Counted from the first letter of the stretch, positions 1-11,339 are shown. The stretch: DNA of 64,000 nucleotides from Flabesymbios commensalis (GCA_964017125.1 OZ024905.1:35561534-35625533), one strand, 5' to 3'. The notes: generated by a model not told the origin, from the letters alone. Program-made: numbers and translations.

Positions 1-563
1 ACTAAAAGTGTTTCTCGTATAGGGAGTAAAAATAACTAAGCATACCTGAGCGGTGATACTAAGCATTTGGAATTATTCTGCCGCTAACCGAACCAGGGGA
101 GTAAATATACACAGAGCACCTTGGAGGAATTCATGCCCATGTGCATGTCTTATCATTACTTCTGATTACGATACTTAATATCAATCACGGGAAGAAAAAA
201 AGAGTTATTGTTGACAAAACAATAATTTGAATAAACCACCATTCAAAGGTTCACTAGTTAACAATGTATATACTGTACATACATCAAATGTAGTGTGGTT
301 GTTGTAGACCATAATGTTGTATAATATATGTACATGTGCTGTATATTTTGTATGAAAAAAATAAATTTTCACACAAATACTGCGTTTTAGGTTTTTGGTA
401 AATTATATTATTCTGTTTATCTGTAACATTAAAGGTCATTTAAAGTCTTGGTGATTTTAAATTATATATTATAAGGCTTTTATGTTTGAGAGATATCAGT
501 TTTCATTTGATTCGGCTTTTATGACTCTTGGAAATTGTTGAACATAGAAGACTGACTAAATCG
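1..563. other. AT-rich stretch, no gene seen
   Basis: No convincing coding frame, RNA gene or repeat was recognised here. The sequence is AT-rich with scattered short homopolymers. Confidence 0.4.
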
Positions 564-875
564 ACGTGCCCAGGTTTAAAATCATCAAAAAATAGGTGAT
601 TTTATTTTAGCCTAATAATATGACCATATGATGTAAACATGTCCATAGACTAGAACTGCAAAAGTTTTTTAATTTTTGTGCTGCGCATTCACCAAGTAGG
701 CTAGATATAGAGACGAAATTCTTGATTTCTAATTATTGACAATCATGTCAAAATAAGAAATATGGGAATTTCGTCTCTATATTAGCCTAACGGGTAAGTG
801 CGCAGCACAAAAATTTAAAAACTTTTGCAGTTCTAGTCTATGGACATGATTTTAGACCTGGGCATGTCCCTTTAA
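564..875. repeat. Palindromic MITE-like element
   Basis: The ends are inverted copies: GTGCCCAGGTTTAAAATCA at the left and TGATTTTAGACCTGGGCAT at the right. Inside, 639-694 pairs with 790-848 (CATGTCCATAGACTAGAACT with its complement). The ATATAGAGACGAAATTC arm near 705 pairs with GAATTTCGTCTCTATAT near 766. The whole element can fold into one long hairpin. The right end runs into GTCCCTTTAA, a TTAA-type terminus that also occurs at 51964 and near 42729, so a piggyBac-like non-autonomous element is possible. No coding capacity is seen. Confidence 0.75.
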
Positions 876-1439
876 CTTACATATTGTTATCTGAATGTAT
901 TTAATTAATTTTTAGACATGACTTCTTAGTTGACTAAGATCAATATTGTCGATCTACATCCAGCTCTATATTTACTCCTCTGAGTCTATGTCTAAATTTG
1001 AAGTGTGATCTACATATCGACGTTAAAGCATTTATTCTGTACAGATAAATACCAGATGGCACATTCTGAATAAAATATAGATGAAAATCTAACCAAAATG
1101 CGGAGTTTTAATTTTGGTATATTATACTCCTTGACTATATTTAAGGATTTAATAAAAGAAATAACCTGTATTGCGATAATGTGGACTCGTGGTATTTATT
1201 AAAAGCTCTAAGTGACTGACAATTTTAAAATTTCTTGTACGGAAAAAGGATCAATTAGCTGTCCAAAAAGTACCAGTCGCCCTGCTCACTCATTTGTTTC
1301 AGATTATCTTTATAATAAATATCCTAGAAATTATTTTCAATTAAAATGCTTATTGAATTTCACGAATTATAGGATTGATAGTTTTCAGACTTGCGGACAG
1401 AAATACATAGCGTATTGTATTTGACTTATAGTTTCGACG
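876..1439. other. Intergenic, nothing recognised
   Basis: AT-rich sequence. The short open frame at 1212-1424 has no recognisable domain and no splice context, so I do not call it a gene. Confidence 0.35.
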
Positions 1440-3180
1440 AAAATAGGACAACAGATTGATTATAACAGCCATTTTTATCACCCGCCCATAGGGATTCTGT
1501 CCGGCGTCACGTTTTCTTGTGGGTGAAAAAAACTACTAGTCAATTTTTTTTGAAATTTCAACATGACATTTCTAGCAACATGGAAATCATATGTGCAAGG
1601 GATTTTTCAAAGATGCAAACAAAATTCAAAATGGCCACCAGAGGTCAACTCCCAAAAGTTTTTGTGGGCGCAAAAACTCGAAAACTTGATTGAGAAATTA
1701 TTCAAATTTTACAATGACATTCCCCACGATATTGTGTAGGTTTTATTGTGTAGGTTTTATTGAAATTCAAAATGGCCGCAACGGATCAACTGCAATTTTT
1801 TTGTGGGCGCAAAATACGAAAAATCATATTCCTAGCAACATGGGGATGTGCAAGTGGGGTATTGTCGTCCCCTTCCGCGCCGTCTCCGCCGCCGCACACA
1901 GCCTTTTGGCTACTACGCCAACATCGTGCAACAGATTAAATTCATAATTCATGCAAACATTAAACCCCTCCTGGCACATTTTTTTACCCAAGGTCATAGG
2001 TCAAGGTCAGAGATGCAAAAAATTCTTGTTGACGCGATAACTTGAAAAATAATTATTGGATATCTCTATTTTTTAAACGTGAAGTTACCCATGCGTATGG
2101 AGATGAGCTGATTAGATTATCAACCGATAATCAAAATGGCCGCCACCTGGCGACTACATAGTTTTTTCTACTAAATTCTTTTGAAACCTGGTATATATAG
2201 GTTTTCGGGGTCTGCGAGTCTATTGGCATTGTCCATTTTTGTGTGCGACTGAAAACGTGGCTATGGTGGTCATCCTGATTTTTTAATTAAAAAATACCTT
2301 GTTAACGCGATAACTTGAAAAATAATTATTGGATTTCCAATTTTTCATGTGAGGTTACCCATGAGTATGAAGATAACTTAGAATTTCAGCTTTCCACCGA
2401 TAATCAAAATGGCCGCCACCTCGCGCCTAAATTTTTTTTTATACTTTTTTTTTAGAATTACCTCGAAACCTGGTAGGCTTATATATGGGTTTTCAGGGTC
2501 TGTGAGTCTATTAGTATTGTCCGTTTTTCATGTGAGATTGAAAACGAGGCTGTGGTGGCCATTTTGATTTTATCAATTTTAATAATTTTTATTAATGTTA
2601 ATAAATCGCTCTTTTTTTCAATTAATTGCCTTGAAACCTGGCATATATAGGGTCACTGCATCAACCAAGGGTTATTTGAGTGATTGAACGGTATTTTTCA
2701 AAGATGCTACCAGAATTCAAAATGTCCGCCAGAGGTCAACTCCAAAAATTTTTGTGGGTGGAAAAACTTTAGGTCGGAAATTATTCAAATTTTACAATCA
2801 CATTCCCCACGATATGGAGATGTGCAGGTGATTTTTTTTCAGGTTTTGCTGAAATTCAAAAAGACTGCCACGGATCAACTTCAATTTTTTGTAGGCGCAA
2901 AGTCCGAAATTATTCAAATTTTACAATCACATTCACCACACTATGGAGATGTGCAGGTGATTTTTTAAAGGTTTTACTTCAATTCAAAATGGCCGCCATG
3001 GATGAACTACATAATATTTTGTGGGCGCAAAAACCCAAAAATTGAAGTCAGAAATAATTCACATTTTACAACACATTACCCACCATCTGGAAATGTGCAG
3101 GTGATTTTACTGAAATTAAAAATGGTCACCAGAAGTCGACTTTTAAAATATTTGTGACCGCAAAAACCTAATTTATGGCA
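1440..3180. repeat. GGCCGCC-rich dispersed repeat with internal sub-repeats
   Basis: The stretch is built of degenerate sub-repeats containing CAAAATGGCCGCCA-type cores and phrases such as GAAACCTGGTATATATAGG and GCGATAACTTGAAAAATAA. About 1850-2660 occurs again in inverted orientation at 36990-37790, including the GCC-rich stretch at 1870-1905 and the ACCTTGACCTTGGGT-like segment. It is therefore a dispersed mobile-element part and not a CpG-island promoter. Open frames inside are by-products of the repeat. Confidence 0.7.
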
Positions 3181-3589
3181 GGGGATGATATAGGACATCA
3201 GGCCTCTTAATTGTTATCATGACGCCGTCAAAAAAGCTGCGCTGCTACTTGAATACTTTCCATGAAGGATATTCAAATTGATTGAATGTAGCTCCACGTC
3301 GATTTCTTTACATTGTGAATTAAATTACAGGCAATAATAAAGCAGGACGCCCTGAAATCGGGACTCTCAGATGCCAACTCTTTTTGAATACCAACAATTA
3401 ACTCTTCTTTATAGTACACAGACACGTTCCACAAATAACACTACACATCCCTTGTTTTTGAACATTTTGGAATGCTTCATATGCACAAACATTCCAACCC
3501 ACTACCCCAAATAACTTGTCCACAGCAGAATCGATTTTTTTTAGCCACATCGACAGGCTCAAACCTTCGACAGCGAGAGGATCCAAAAG
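3181..3589. other. Spacer with one orphan open frame
   Basis: A 62-codon open frame lies on the minus strand at 3398-3586. It has several Cys residues but no recognisable family, no signal peptide and no splice context. I see nothing else. Confidence 0.3.
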
Positions 3590-4614
3590 GCAATCTTAAA
3601 GTAGGTGGGTCGTCACGATTCGATGAACACATGTAAGAGTCCCACCCGCTTGTGCATAATCGTCAATGTTCTGAGAAGATCTGAGGGCAGTCAAGAAATA
3701 AATATTAGTGATGATTGAATGTTTCCGTTTATTGTTGAAATACTTCAATCTGATATTATCTTACCAATAACAAATAGATAGGCCCTATAATATAGTAAAA
3801 AATAAAAATTACTGCAGCAGGTATTAAGTTTAGATTTCTTGACAACCATGACAAAAACTAGGTGGTGAGCTAGTCCTTTTAATCGATTATTTAACATGTT
3901 TAACACTCATTTCATGTTGTTGCGATGACATATATTACAACCTATTTTAGACAAAGCAGTAAATTATCATATTTAAAACAAGAACGCCATCAATTTTTTA
4001 ACCACATTGGTACAATGAATACGAAACAATACAATTTTATATACATATCTATAATTATACCATCTAGAAATTTGGTAAGCTTATCGCGTTTAGATTTACA
4101 AACATTTAGCAGCACCATTATTCGAAATAACATAGAGCAAATTTCAGATTTATTTATATTCTCTTTGTTTAGTCAAGAACCTTTATTGTGATCTCCCCAA
4201 ACATTGTGATCTCCACCATTTAAAGTTGCTGGTGGGGTCAACTGTAAGGTGTTGTTGTGAAAGTGGTGATCAGTGACAGTACATTGTTTTTATATTGGTT
4301 ACCAACTGTCCATTATTTTTTTTTATGAAGTAGGGCAACGATTGAGAAAATTCGTTAAATCCTTTCTAACGTCACTTAACGGCAATTCAGAAATTCCTGA
4401 TACTCACATCTTTTTAAAAAAATTGCTTTATAATTATGACCTACTTTGATCTACTTTTAGTATGAAAATATTGTATGTGTCGTTGATAATCTGTTTATTC
4501 GCCGATCAAATCTCTGGTGGTGGGAATGAAATGAGTGTTTAAACAGCAAGATTTGCAAATGTTTGGTCTCAAATTAAACAAATTTTCGCGGTAGCGAGAC
4601 ATAACGGCAATTGT

Positions 4615-5290
4615 TCCAGGAGCCATGGCCCCGACATCTCTCACCTATTTCTGATAGTAGACCATCTGGGGCACATTTTTAGCAAGGGTGGACATTCTGG
4701 AACCCGGCAGTAAGCGAGTTATTCATGATTTTGTAAAACAATATATAAAATAAAAATATCGCAAAAATTGATGATTGTAGACATTCAAAATGACCTATCA
4801 TCACTATAAATCAACCTACCGCAACACTTAAACCATCAAAATGAAGATTGATGGTCCTGTAATCGGATGAAAACAAATTCAATTTGATTGGACCAAGTTC
4901 GAAGTCACGTGAGGTTAAAATGTGACCTAATTCGATCTCTAGTCGAATTTCAGGCCCCCAGGAGTTAAAACGTCTCTAATTTTTAAGAGGATAATATTTT
5001 TTTTGATTCTGTGCTCCATTCTCCATTTTCCACTCAATTATCACTTAGGCAAGTTTTTAAAAAGCAATAGTTATAACCAAACATTGTATGATGATAATCC
5101 AATAAGGTTAAATTAAAATTGTGAAAAATCAGTAAAATATCGGCAACCACTGAGCTACTGCATGATTGTAGAGCATATATTATATCTTTTTGCAACAGTA
5201 ATACAAACAAAAACAGTCCACAAACAGAAATGAAACGATATAAAGGTATCCTTGTAAAGGCCTACATGTATCACTTTGTATAAGTCAGAA
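4615..5290. repeat. Left TIR of 4.6-8.9 kb transposon
   Basis: This matches the complement of the right end with small gaps, from TCCAGGAGCC through ACCTATCATCACTATAAAT to AAAGGTATCCTTGTAAAGG. It is unusually long for a TIR, about 650 bp or more. Confidence 0.8.
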
Positions 5291-5689
5291 TATAACATGG
5301 ATATAGTACATCATCAATAGGACAGGAGGCATTACATTTTGATCCTGAACATAATCTAGAGCATCATCATTAAACAAATGAAGAACAAACAATACCTTCA
5401 TGGAGCGCATTCAACTCGCTGATCACAGACGAGCATGTGACCAAAAAAGTTATTTTTTTTTGTGAGATCAGTTATAGATGGATCTCCTCATTACATTAGG
5501 TCATTAAAAAGACTAATGTTACTAAGTGAATGTATTGAGAGATTTCAATGGGCTGAATTTCAAAACTACAGGAATTAAATCCTACAGAAATGAACTTGAA
5601 TCATTAAAGATGAGATGATGAAAAAGTATGTAGCAAGGAAGAATAGAGATGAAAGTAAAGTGTACTTGAATAAATTCATGTCAAACTCT

Positions 5690-7878
5690 TCAAAATTAAT
5701 TGACGATTGTAATGCTTTCCCGTCTAAGAAATGTGTTAAATCAAAGACTTTCAAGTTCTGGAACTGATATGTAAAAATGGTATGTATCTTGCGAGATCTC
5801 GTGAGAGCCGACCGCGAGGGCGACTGGGATTTTCATCTGCACAGCGTCCAAGCAGTTTTACCCCTGTTTGCTGGAGGCGACAGGATAAACTCAGATGGGG
5901 ATCTGTGTATCTTGGGGATATGAGAAAGTTGCCAGAAGATGCACCCACAGTGTATGAAAATTTCAAAGCTGGCAAGTTTGTGGTAAAACGGACACAAGGT
6001 AAATGCAACTCAGTCGGTGGAGACATGTGTCTCGAACAGACGATTAATCGGTCACAGAAGATCGCTGGTGGTATCATTGGCAGTACAGAAAGAAAAAAAG
6101 TTTGTTACTCAATGGGAAATAATTCACCACGAGATGCTGGCTGTCGTTAACCTCCCATATGAAGTCAGTGTTGTTGTAACACCAAGTACAGAATTTTTGG
6201 TGAACCACGAGTTAAACATACCTGCGACGCGATCAGCTGAGATGTTGATGCAAGAAAAAAAGAAGTACATAAATGAACATGAAAGTCCAATAACTGTTTC
6301 CACAGATAGAGACAGTGATAAAGCAAAAGCACTTCACAATATCACAATATACTATGTCAAAAGAAATACGCGAAGATCTTCTTGAGTTTGAGATCAGTTG
6401 TAATTCACGAAACGAAATGTTTAGGACAGAGATATTATTACAAAGCAGTGATCCATTTTTGACACCACCCATAGAAATAACTGTAAAACATTCAAATCAA
6501 TAAAAGTCGAGAAACGCAATAGCCAATGTAAAGTGAAGGGCAGCAATAAACAACTAGCTGAAACACAGAAAATCTTTGACATTGCTCGTGTCCAACAGTA
6601 TGACATAAAAAAATTATTGTGTTTTGATCTTATAGACAATATCTACCTCTTCGACCACGAGGGACTGATGAAAAAGACCAGTAAAAGTGATTTGTGCACA
6701 GAATTGGAAAAGGTCCTTCACAAAAATGTCTACGTGCACCATCAGAATGGAATAGAGAAAATATTGCCACAATTGTTGATGTCATGGGATGCCTACGTCG
6801 CTTGCGCTTATAGACCTTATGGAAACGTGAGCTTTCCACTCACTTCCTTGAATATATACATGTAATTTCCAGCAATTTTAATCGTATTGACTTTGTTTTT
6901 GATCTATTATTGAGGGTTCAATAAAAGACAGTGAGCGAGAAAGGGGATGTAAATGCAGTCCGATCGATTTGAATGAAGTGTTACCTGAGACACCGTTACC
7001 TGGGCTTTCTCCATGAATAAAACAAAGCTCCAGGAATTGCTTCGGAGTTTTATAATGGATAAACCAGTGGCGTCTATGGATACCGTGGGTAGTGCAACAG
7101 GTGTGTCAGATATAGAACCATGTAGAGGTGTAACAGTTATGAGTGATATTAACACGCCTCTGTCCGAGCTAGATGTCCATATTGAAGAAGCGCTATCGTG
7201 AGAATGATTCCACATGCCCTGAATTGTGGGGCATCCAGGGTGGTGCTCCCATCTAAAGATACAGATGTTATGGTACTTGGACTTCACTACTGGAATTTAT
7301 TAAAAGGTCATGGTTTAAAAGAGCTTTGGACGAGGGTGGTGTTGGGAATACAACACGATATATTCCACTTCATAATAGCCCTTCACCATCTCACTGGCTG
7401 CGACTCAAAAAGCACAAAAGCTGCTGGATTGAAGTCGAATCCTGCATTCAATTTATGTAAATTTAAAAATGATCCAACACACATAACTTTCCATTGGTTG
7501 AGAAGTTTCTTGTGAATGTGCTCAAGCCAGGTACATCATGTACATCTATGGATGAGCTAAGGTACTACCTCTATCACCACGGCAAAAAAAACTATAATAG
7601 AACTGCCACCAACAAGTCGCACAACAAGAGGTAATATACTTAGGGCATTTTATGCTACACATTTGCAGTTACATTGCCTAGATAAACCTAATCTAAGCCC
7701 ACTGGACTTTGATTTTACCAAAATAATGGCACGTTTCAACCTGACCGACTTGAGGCATTACTTCCTGAAGATTTTCTGTGCTACAAAGCGTTGTCCACAT
7801 ATAAATTTAAACATCAGCTGTTGCCCCTATTGTAACTGTCAGATATTAAATAAAACCTGTAAAAATCCAATACTATAA
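5690..7878 (+). pseudogene. Decayed transposon protein, DTDV/HxLTGCD family
   Basis: Successive plus-strand pieces of a single protein lie in order. A segment near 5755-5890 reads FKFWN...DREGDWDFHL...VLPLFAGGDRIN. Next come LRWGSVYLGDMRKLP...GKFVVKRTQGK...MCLEQTINRS near 5885-6100 and a linker to about 6500. Then a KGSNKQLAETQKIFDIA...KLLCFDL segment runs at about 6530-6860. PSKDTDVMVLGLHYWN...FHFIIALHHLTGCDSKSTKA follows near 7240-7440. Last is a Cys-rich tail with CPYCNC near 7830. The pieces sit in different frames with at least four or five frameshifts and some internal stops, so this copy is inactive. The same order is known from large uncharacterised invertebrate proteins. The reaction is unknown. 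A PIN-like nuclease fold for the DTDV part is my inference. Confidence 0.65.
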
Positions 7879-7959
7879 TGATGCTCTAGATATGTACAGA
7901 ATCAAAATTTAATACCTTTTGTCCCATTGATGATTTATTATATCCTATCCTTTATTCTG

Positions 7960-8944
7960 ACTTCTACAAAGCGTTAAATGTAGGCCTCTACAAGGATATC
8001 TTTATATAGTTTCATGTCTGTTTGTGTACTGTTTTTGTTTGTATTACTGTTGCAAAAAGAGACCATATATGCTCCACAATCATGCAGTGGTTGCCAATAT
8101 TTTACTGATTTTTCACAATTTTAATTTGACCCTATTGGGTCATCATACAATGTTTGGTTATAACTTGCCTAAGTGATACTTGAGTAGAAAATACCACTAA
8201 ATAAAAAAATAAAAATTAAATACAGTAGTTGTTATAATTTCTTCGCGATCAAAGTTTTAAACACTTATCATGCTACATCACATTTCGACCTCTGGTGACC
8301 TTGAGCTGCATCCGATGAAATTTTAAGTGCTTAAATGTTGCTGAAGGTTGATTTATAGTGATTATATGTCCTTTCGAATGCATAAAATCATTACATTTTG
8401 CGCGTTTAAAATTATTTCGTTTCAATGGAGTTTACTGATATTGAAAATGGCCCTAGTGGTACAAAAAATTTATTTCATAATCCTTAATGGCTCAAAAAAC
8501 TGTTATGTACCATATTTCATTAGAATAGAGCTCAGAATCAAGAAAATTACAATCCTCTAAAAAAATTGGGGACGTTATAACTCCTAGGGGCCTGAAATTT
8601 GACCACAGATTAAATTAGGTCACATCTTGACCTCTGGTGACCTTGAAAGTAAACCAATCATATTAAATTCATCCGATCGCAGGACCATCAATCTCCATTT
8701 TGATGGCTCAATTGTCGCGGTAGGTTAATTTATAGTGATGATAGGTCATTTTGAATGTATACAATCCCCATTTTTTGCGATTTTTTTAGTTTATATTTTT
8801 TTTACAAGATCGTGAATAACTCGCTTGCTGCCGGGTTCCAGAATGTCCACCCTCGCTAAAAATGTGCCCTAGATGGTCTACTATCAGATATAGGTGAGAG
8901 ATGTCGGGGCCATTTTTGGACGCAAACACCCCTTGGCTCCAGGA
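7960..8944. repeat. Right TIR, with internal tandem duplication
   Basis: Inverted partner of 4615-5290. It is about 300 bp longer because a diverged second copy of a TIR segment (CCTCTGGTGACCTTGA through TTTATAGTGAT) lies at about 8285-8400 besides the one at 8630-8740. Confidence 0.75.
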
Positions 8945-9318
8945 CTAAATTCGGTGAAAAATGAAATAGCATATAACTTGGCTGGTGTACGGTTAAGCAA
9001 GATGAATTTCACTTAGATCTACATTCTTCACAGAATGAAGTCTATGTAGATCTACATTATATGCAAAGCTGTTGCTTATAATCTTAAGATTACTTTTTTC
9101 AAGCAACCAGGCTTATTAATTATACCCTGTGTTGTAAAACTTAATGCATCTTATTCAATCAATAGGTCAAAATAAATCGAACGTATTAAGACACATTTCA
9201 TTTATTATATCGGTTTTATGAGAGAAACAGACAGGACATCCCCAATAACTTTAATCAATGCATCACATAGGCCTAATCTGTTATTAGTGTCACATATGTT
9301 AAACTTTTAAAGGCAGGA

Positions 9319-9325
9319 TATAAAT
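9319..9325 (+). promoter_or_regulatory. Putative TATA box of TIMP-A
   Basis: TATAAAT lies about 220 bp before the start codon and is followed about 25 bp downstream by CTATCAGGACA, a plausible start region. The same arrangement (TATAAAG, then CTATCAGGACA) is kept in the duplicate at 28563, which supports function. A possible 5'-UTR intron in copy A runs from the donor GTAAGT at 9367 to the TTTCAG acceptor near 9499. Confidence 0.5.
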
Positions 9326-9543
9326 ACCACAGTATTTGCAAACTATCAGGACATACCTGAGAATATGTAAGTATGCCAATAAGTTAAGTATGTTTATATT
9401 CATTTTTTTGTCATTTCAAATCTTCCATTCACATTATATAATACCCAGTTTACAGAATATAGCATTAGATGACATATATATAATTAATTGAGTTTCAGAA
9501 ATCACATCTACCTTGTACATATCAGCTGACGAAGCAATCCAAG

Positions 9544-11253
9544 ATGACAGGAGGTCTCTCTTTTTTGGTGGCTGCCATCTTCCTGGCTTTTAGTAGTTTC
9601 CAGTTAGCAGAGAGCTGTTCTTGTGCATTCTCTCCATTAGAGGAAAACTTCTGTGAGAGTGACTATGGCAAGTTTGCTCGATGGCGGCCTTTTAATTTCT
9701 ATATAGTTAAGACAATTTTAAACATGTACGGACGTTTATTCTCTATTGAGATCTAAGCTATGACGTGGAAATTATAAGAAAATTATAATCAAAATATTTG
9801 TAAATTATAATTATCAAAGATATTTTCAACATTTCACCATACCATTTTCTGTATAAACGAGAGTTGTTGATGGACGGCTTAGATTTCACCACGATATTGT
9901 TGCTGTTTTTATACTCGTCAACTTATATCGCTCTAGGTAATCATGTATAAGGGTCTACCTCAATTTGTATTTATTGTATCGACCTATCGGATGTTATTAT
10001 TATGTATTATTATGAAAAGATGTAGGCTCTATTCACCAAGACATTTGTTGTAGTGTAGGCTAGCTATCCATGGAAACCACTTCAACACCCGAACTTCTCT
10101 CATTCATGGCATGAATGGGAGAGTTCGAGTGTGGAAGTAATAAGTGTAAATATTTAAGTAGGCCTAGGTTTTTGTTGATGATTCTAATAAAATTGCGGTA
10201 CAATTGTGAAATTTAGCGGTACAATTGTAAATAGTTTGTTAAAATAATGAACCAGTTAGCGTAGCATATCAAGTTATAGTTACATTTATAAAGACATTTT
10301 TTCAATTATCATCAATACTTCACTCTTGTTGGAAGTGGAGATGGACAACTAGCCTACATCACGAACCCTGTTTAATTTTGATGAGCAAGGTGAATGTGTT
10401 TGTTTGTGTACCGTAGTAATCAAGGCTAAGGTGACGGACAGCACCGTAACGATGGTCAGTGGAACTATGTACAGGCGGTTCACAATCATCGTTAGACAAT
10501 ACCTTAAGGTTAGTAAAATATTGTAAATGCCCCCCCCCCCCCCCTTCTGTCACTAGCCCCTATAGAACACGCTTCATTTGTTAACCATTATGATAGCGTC
10601 AGGTAGCCCTACAATAAGACGAAAATAACCCATATATATGGCATGATTACAAAACAAAAAAACTTTTGTTATAAAATGTCAATAGTCTATTTTGTAAAGA
10701 GAGACCCAGCAAACACGCTAAATTAAACCAGTGTTGTCTATGTGACGCTCGTCCAACATTACAATAACACGGATTCAATGCTTCGTGTTCCACGAATGGA
10801 TGTTTTACATTAGTTACAAAATATATTTAACAGTGGGAGCAGTGTGTGGACGATACCTACGTGTACACTGCGGTATCATCTGCCGCCTGTGGGGTTTACC
10901 TTCAAGTTGGAGAAATATATCTTATAATGGGTAAGTGGCCACCACATCCTCATATTATCAATTATTATTATGTTTCAGAAATGTGCTCAATTACGTTATT
11001 ATTTTTATTCTGTCCACCACTATTATGTGCCCCCACGGCACCAATTGATCCCATTTCTCATTTGATTGTAGGAGGAATCAGTGATAACAAGTTGACTGCT
11101 TATCTCTGCAGTCACACTAAGATGTGGGGATATGTGGAGAGTTACGATAGGAGAAAGCTATTGAAAGGAAAATACCTGAAAGCGTGTACATGTCCAAGCG
11201 CTGGTCCTTTGGACATAACCAACCTAACAGACAAATTAAATTCTCCAGCATAA
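9544..11253 (+). CDS. TIMP-A, single-domain TIMP-like secreted protein
   Basis: Four exons: 9544-9667, 10417-10508, 10834-10930 and 11072-11253 (stop TAA). They give 164 residues with intron phases 1, 0, 1. Residues 1-24 are a signal peptide. The mature protein starts Cys-Ser-Cys (C25, C27), the TIMP N-terminus whose Cys1 chelates the metalloproteinase zinc. FCESDY then VIKAKVTD match TIMP helix/strand A. YTAVSSAACG is the TIMP 'YTAPSSAVCG' signature, followed by YLIMGG, YLC and a CTC end equivalent to TIMP GCEC. There is no TIMP C-terminal domain. An extra Cys lies in WEQC at the start of exon 3, and an NLT sequon lies near the tail. Intron 1 uses a GC donor (GACTATG|GCAAGT). The ATG was chosen for the signal peptide and because it is shared with copy B. 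The likely role is extracellular metalloproteinase inhibition. This is inferred from the family. Confidence 0.88.
10084..10133. repeat. Near-perfect hairpin in TIMP-A intron 1
   Basis: CACCCGAACTTCTCTCATTC pairs with GAATGGGAGAGTTCGAGTG across a very short loop (ATGGCAT). The hairpin is also present at 29318-29366 in TIMP-B. It may be an old MITE core or an RNA-level element. Confidence 0.7.
10705..10800. repeat. CCCAGCAAACACG-type MITE, degenerate (copy in TIMP-A intron 2)
   Basis: CCCAGCAAACACGCTAAATT starts the copy, which ends near GTGTTCCACGAATG, with GACGCTCGTCCAACATTACA in the centre. The same copy is in intron 2 of TIMP-B near 30357-30457, so it was inserted before the duplication. 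Confidence 0.6.
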
Positions 11254-11339
11254 TATCTTCCTCCGTGCACACTACGAGCAGTTTGATGTGCGTTGGAAAA
11301 ACTAATGGTTAATAGATTGCAAAATGGTTCATATATTGC

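Larger units (their letters stand above)
4615..8944 (+). mobile_element. Long-TIR DNA transposon with decayed gene
   Basis: A 4.3-kb insertion present in duplicon A and absent from the matching site in duplicon B (near 28160). Its ends are long inverted repeats: TCCAGGAGCC at the left, complement of GGCTCCAGGA at the right, followed by matched segments such as GGTGGACATTCTGGAACCCG. Between the TIRs are several plus-strand coding pieces of one protein. The family is widespread in uncharacterised invertebrate and fish proteins. It carries a conserved segment of W-x-x-Y plus an LPE/APxVYxxFxxGxFVVKRTxGxF pattern, a 'DTDVxVL' strand and an 'ALHHLTGCDS' motif. The TIRs indicate that this copy is a transposon. 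The superfamily is unknown to me. The DTDVxVL strand resembles PIN/XPG-like nucleases, and the XPG-bearing Academ group is one candidate. Confidence 0.8.

Noticed and set aside
1870-1905. GC-rich stretch as a CpG-island promoter
   Set aside because: The same stretch recurs in inverted orientation inside a repeat at about 37735, so it belongs to a mobile repeat.
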